This document shows, one piece after another, positions 63,080-64,000 of a stretch of DNA of 64,000 bases; the stretch's first letter is position 1, and every line of letters begins with the position of its first letter. The translations under genes and the position numbers were made by a program. Origin of the DNA: Enhydrobacter sp. (GTDB taxonomy: Bacteria; Pseudomonadota; Alphaproteobacteria; Reyranellales; Reyranellaceae); NCBI RefSeq assembly GCF_030246845.1, contig NZ_CP126889.1:3777001-3841000 (forward strand). Reading direction: 5' to 3'. The notes below the pieces were generated by a model. That model had not been told where the DNA came from and made no database searches. It worked only from the letters and a program-made list of their open reading frames with translations.

Positions 63080-63619
63080 ATGAGTGAAGCTGCTACATTG
63101 TTCGGCACCCTGCGCCAGTCCCAAAATGCCGAGGCGGTGTTGATGCCTGAGCTTGACCTTGACCGGGTCGGCGACCTCGTGGCCTTCGATCTCGTCAATG
63201 AGCATTTCTGGTTGCTGCAGGAAGTCATCGTCTCCGAAAGAGGCGCCATCGTCGATGCGGTGATGGCGACCTTCGAGACGCCTGACCGTGCCATCGCCGC
63301 CGCCATTCGCATGCGTGAGGCGATGAGCAATCTCGGCGCCGAGCGCCAGCATCAGAATCTGGTCCTGAAGATAGGCATCCACGAGGGGCCCTGTCTCGCC
63401 GTCAACGTCAACGATCAGGAGGACTATTTCGGCCAGACCGTTAACGTCGCGTCGCGCGTGCAAGGGCTCACGGACTCGCGCTCGATCGTGGCGACGGGGA
63501 AGGTGGTGGAGAATGCCCAGACCCTGGCGCTGCTCTCGATCGCCCACCTGAAGCCGGCTCTCCGGCGCACGGCACTGCGCGGCATTGCGGACGAGGTGTC
63601 GGTCTACGATATCCCGTGA
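63080..63619 (+). CDS. Degenerate class III adenylate/guanylate cyclase catalytic domain
   Basis: 179 aa. The C-terminal catalytic half is clear: LVAFDLVNEHFWLLQEVIVS, RGAIV-DAVMATFETPDRAI, LVLKIGIHEGPCLAVNVND, DYFGQTVNVASRVQG and RSIVATGKVVENAQT. The segment before DAVMATF lacks the four-residue KTIG-type insert, and the first metal-binding Asp region is not recognisable upstream. So a truncated, probably inactive cyclase. Upstream frames offer no N-terminal domain. Confidence 0.65.
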   Translation: MSEAATLFGTLRQSQNAEAVLMPELDLDRVGDLVAFDLVNEHFWLLQEVIVSERGAIVDAVMATFETPDRAIAAAIRMREAMSNLGAERQHQNLVLKIGIHEGPCLAVNVNDQEDYFGQTVNVASRVQGLTDSRSIVATGKVVENAQTLALLSIAHLKPALRRTALRGIADEVSVYDIP

Positions 63620-63661
63620 GTGACGTGGGCGGGGCGAGCTGAGCGACGCCGCGAATGGCGT

Positions 63662-63808
63662 CTATCGAGGTGTAGCGTTGTTCGCCCCCCTCGTTATGGC
63701 CTGACCCGTCTTGGAGATGTCCTGGCCCGCTCCCGCCGTGGTATGGCAGGCGCCCAGAAGCGGCACGATGCCCAGGAATACAAGCAGCATCAGGGTCGAA
63801 CGCCGCAT
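63662..63808 (-). CDS. Entericidin A/B-like lipoprotein
   Basis: 48 aa: signal MRRSTLMLLVFLGIVPLL, lipobox LLGAC (Cys 21), then HTTAGAGQDISKTGQAITR, with the TAGAG.D...G..I pattern of the entericidin family. Small envelope lipoproteins linked to stress or toxin-antidote roles. GGGGA precedes the ATG. Missed by usual length cut-offs. Confidence 0.82.
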   Translation of the reverse strand: MRRSTLMLLVFLGIVPLLGACHTTAGAGQDISKTGQAITRGANNATPR

Positions 63809-63886
63809 CTGTCCCCATAGACAAGGATTCGCCGCGCCACCGCCCGATCGAACACTTCTAGCATCGCTCGGCCGCTACTCGGCAGC

Positions 63887-63931
63887 CTACATCACCAATA
63901 CTACCAGACGTAGGTTTCTATAGGGACAGGC
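63887..63931. repeat. 45-bp intergenic repeat, copy 2
   Basis: Starts CTACATCACCAATACT and ends ATAGGGACAGGC; 36 of 45 positions match copy 1 at 48273-48317. It lies upstream of the entericidin-like gene. Confidence 0.7.
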
Positions 63932-64000
63932 ACCTGCTACTTCATGGCATCCGGGGTGGTCCCTGGCGTTTGCTACGGGTTTCAGGACCTCTGCTCGAAG

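Overview
The window is high-GC DNA from an alphaproteobacterium, most likely of the Hyphomicrobiales (Bradyrhizobium/Reyranella-like). This is inferred from the imp-type order of the type VI secretion genes, the exopolysaccharide genes, and several tiny protein families (DUF1328, DUF3309-like, entericidin-like, and a 60-aa protein with a LRLAAECKQLA core) that I associate with rhizobial genomes. No rRNA, tRNA or CRISPR was recognised.

Region 1 (1-20 kb) is one flank of a type VI secretion locus. A PP2C phosphatase cut by the left edge is followed on the minus strand by PAAR, a small DUF6931-like protein, VgrG, a SAM methyltransferase, TssG, TssF, TssE, TagJ/ImpE, a TssC paralogue (ImpD type), TssC and TssB. 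Most junctions overlap by 4 nt. TssA diverges from TssB across a region with a nested palindrome. ClpV and Hcp form a second minus-strand unit, and a Ser/Thr kinase with a periplasmic peptidoglycan-binding tail diverges from ClpV. TssJ/K/L/M and the FHA protein are absent and presumably lie left of the window. Kinase and phosphatase suggest post-translational control.

Region 2 (20-27.5 kb) is housekeeping and envelope: small secreted or membrane proteins, glucose-6-phosphate isomerase, and a pqiB-pqiC-pqiA intermembrane lipid transport operon.

Region 3 (27.5-45.1 kb) is an exopolysaccharide locus of Wzx/Wzy type. It holds a Wzc-like co-polymerase, an O-antigen-ligase/Wzy-type membrane protein, a flippase, four GT4 glycosyltransferases, a GNAT-like protein coupled to a GINT1-like enzyme, a Tat-exported clan-A glycoside hydrolase, a lipoprotein with a HEAGH zinc motif, and an initiating polyprenyl-phosphate glycosylphosphotransferase. 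Two promoters share a TGTGTCA-n6-TGACACA-like palindrome.

Region 4 (45.1-64 kb) is accessory DNA with much decay. An IS66 remnant has its tnpB split by an IS1111-group IS110 element, and the reading frame can be rebuilt exactly across the insertion. Next come many very small genes, a decayed histidine kinase, a decayed Crp/Fnr gene, three intact Crp/Fnr regulators, a ferritin-like protein, an SLC13 permease, a TPR protein, a decayed AI-2E transporter, a damaged class III cyclase and an entericidin-like lipoprotein. Several of these lie in short ORFs that routine gene calling would miss.
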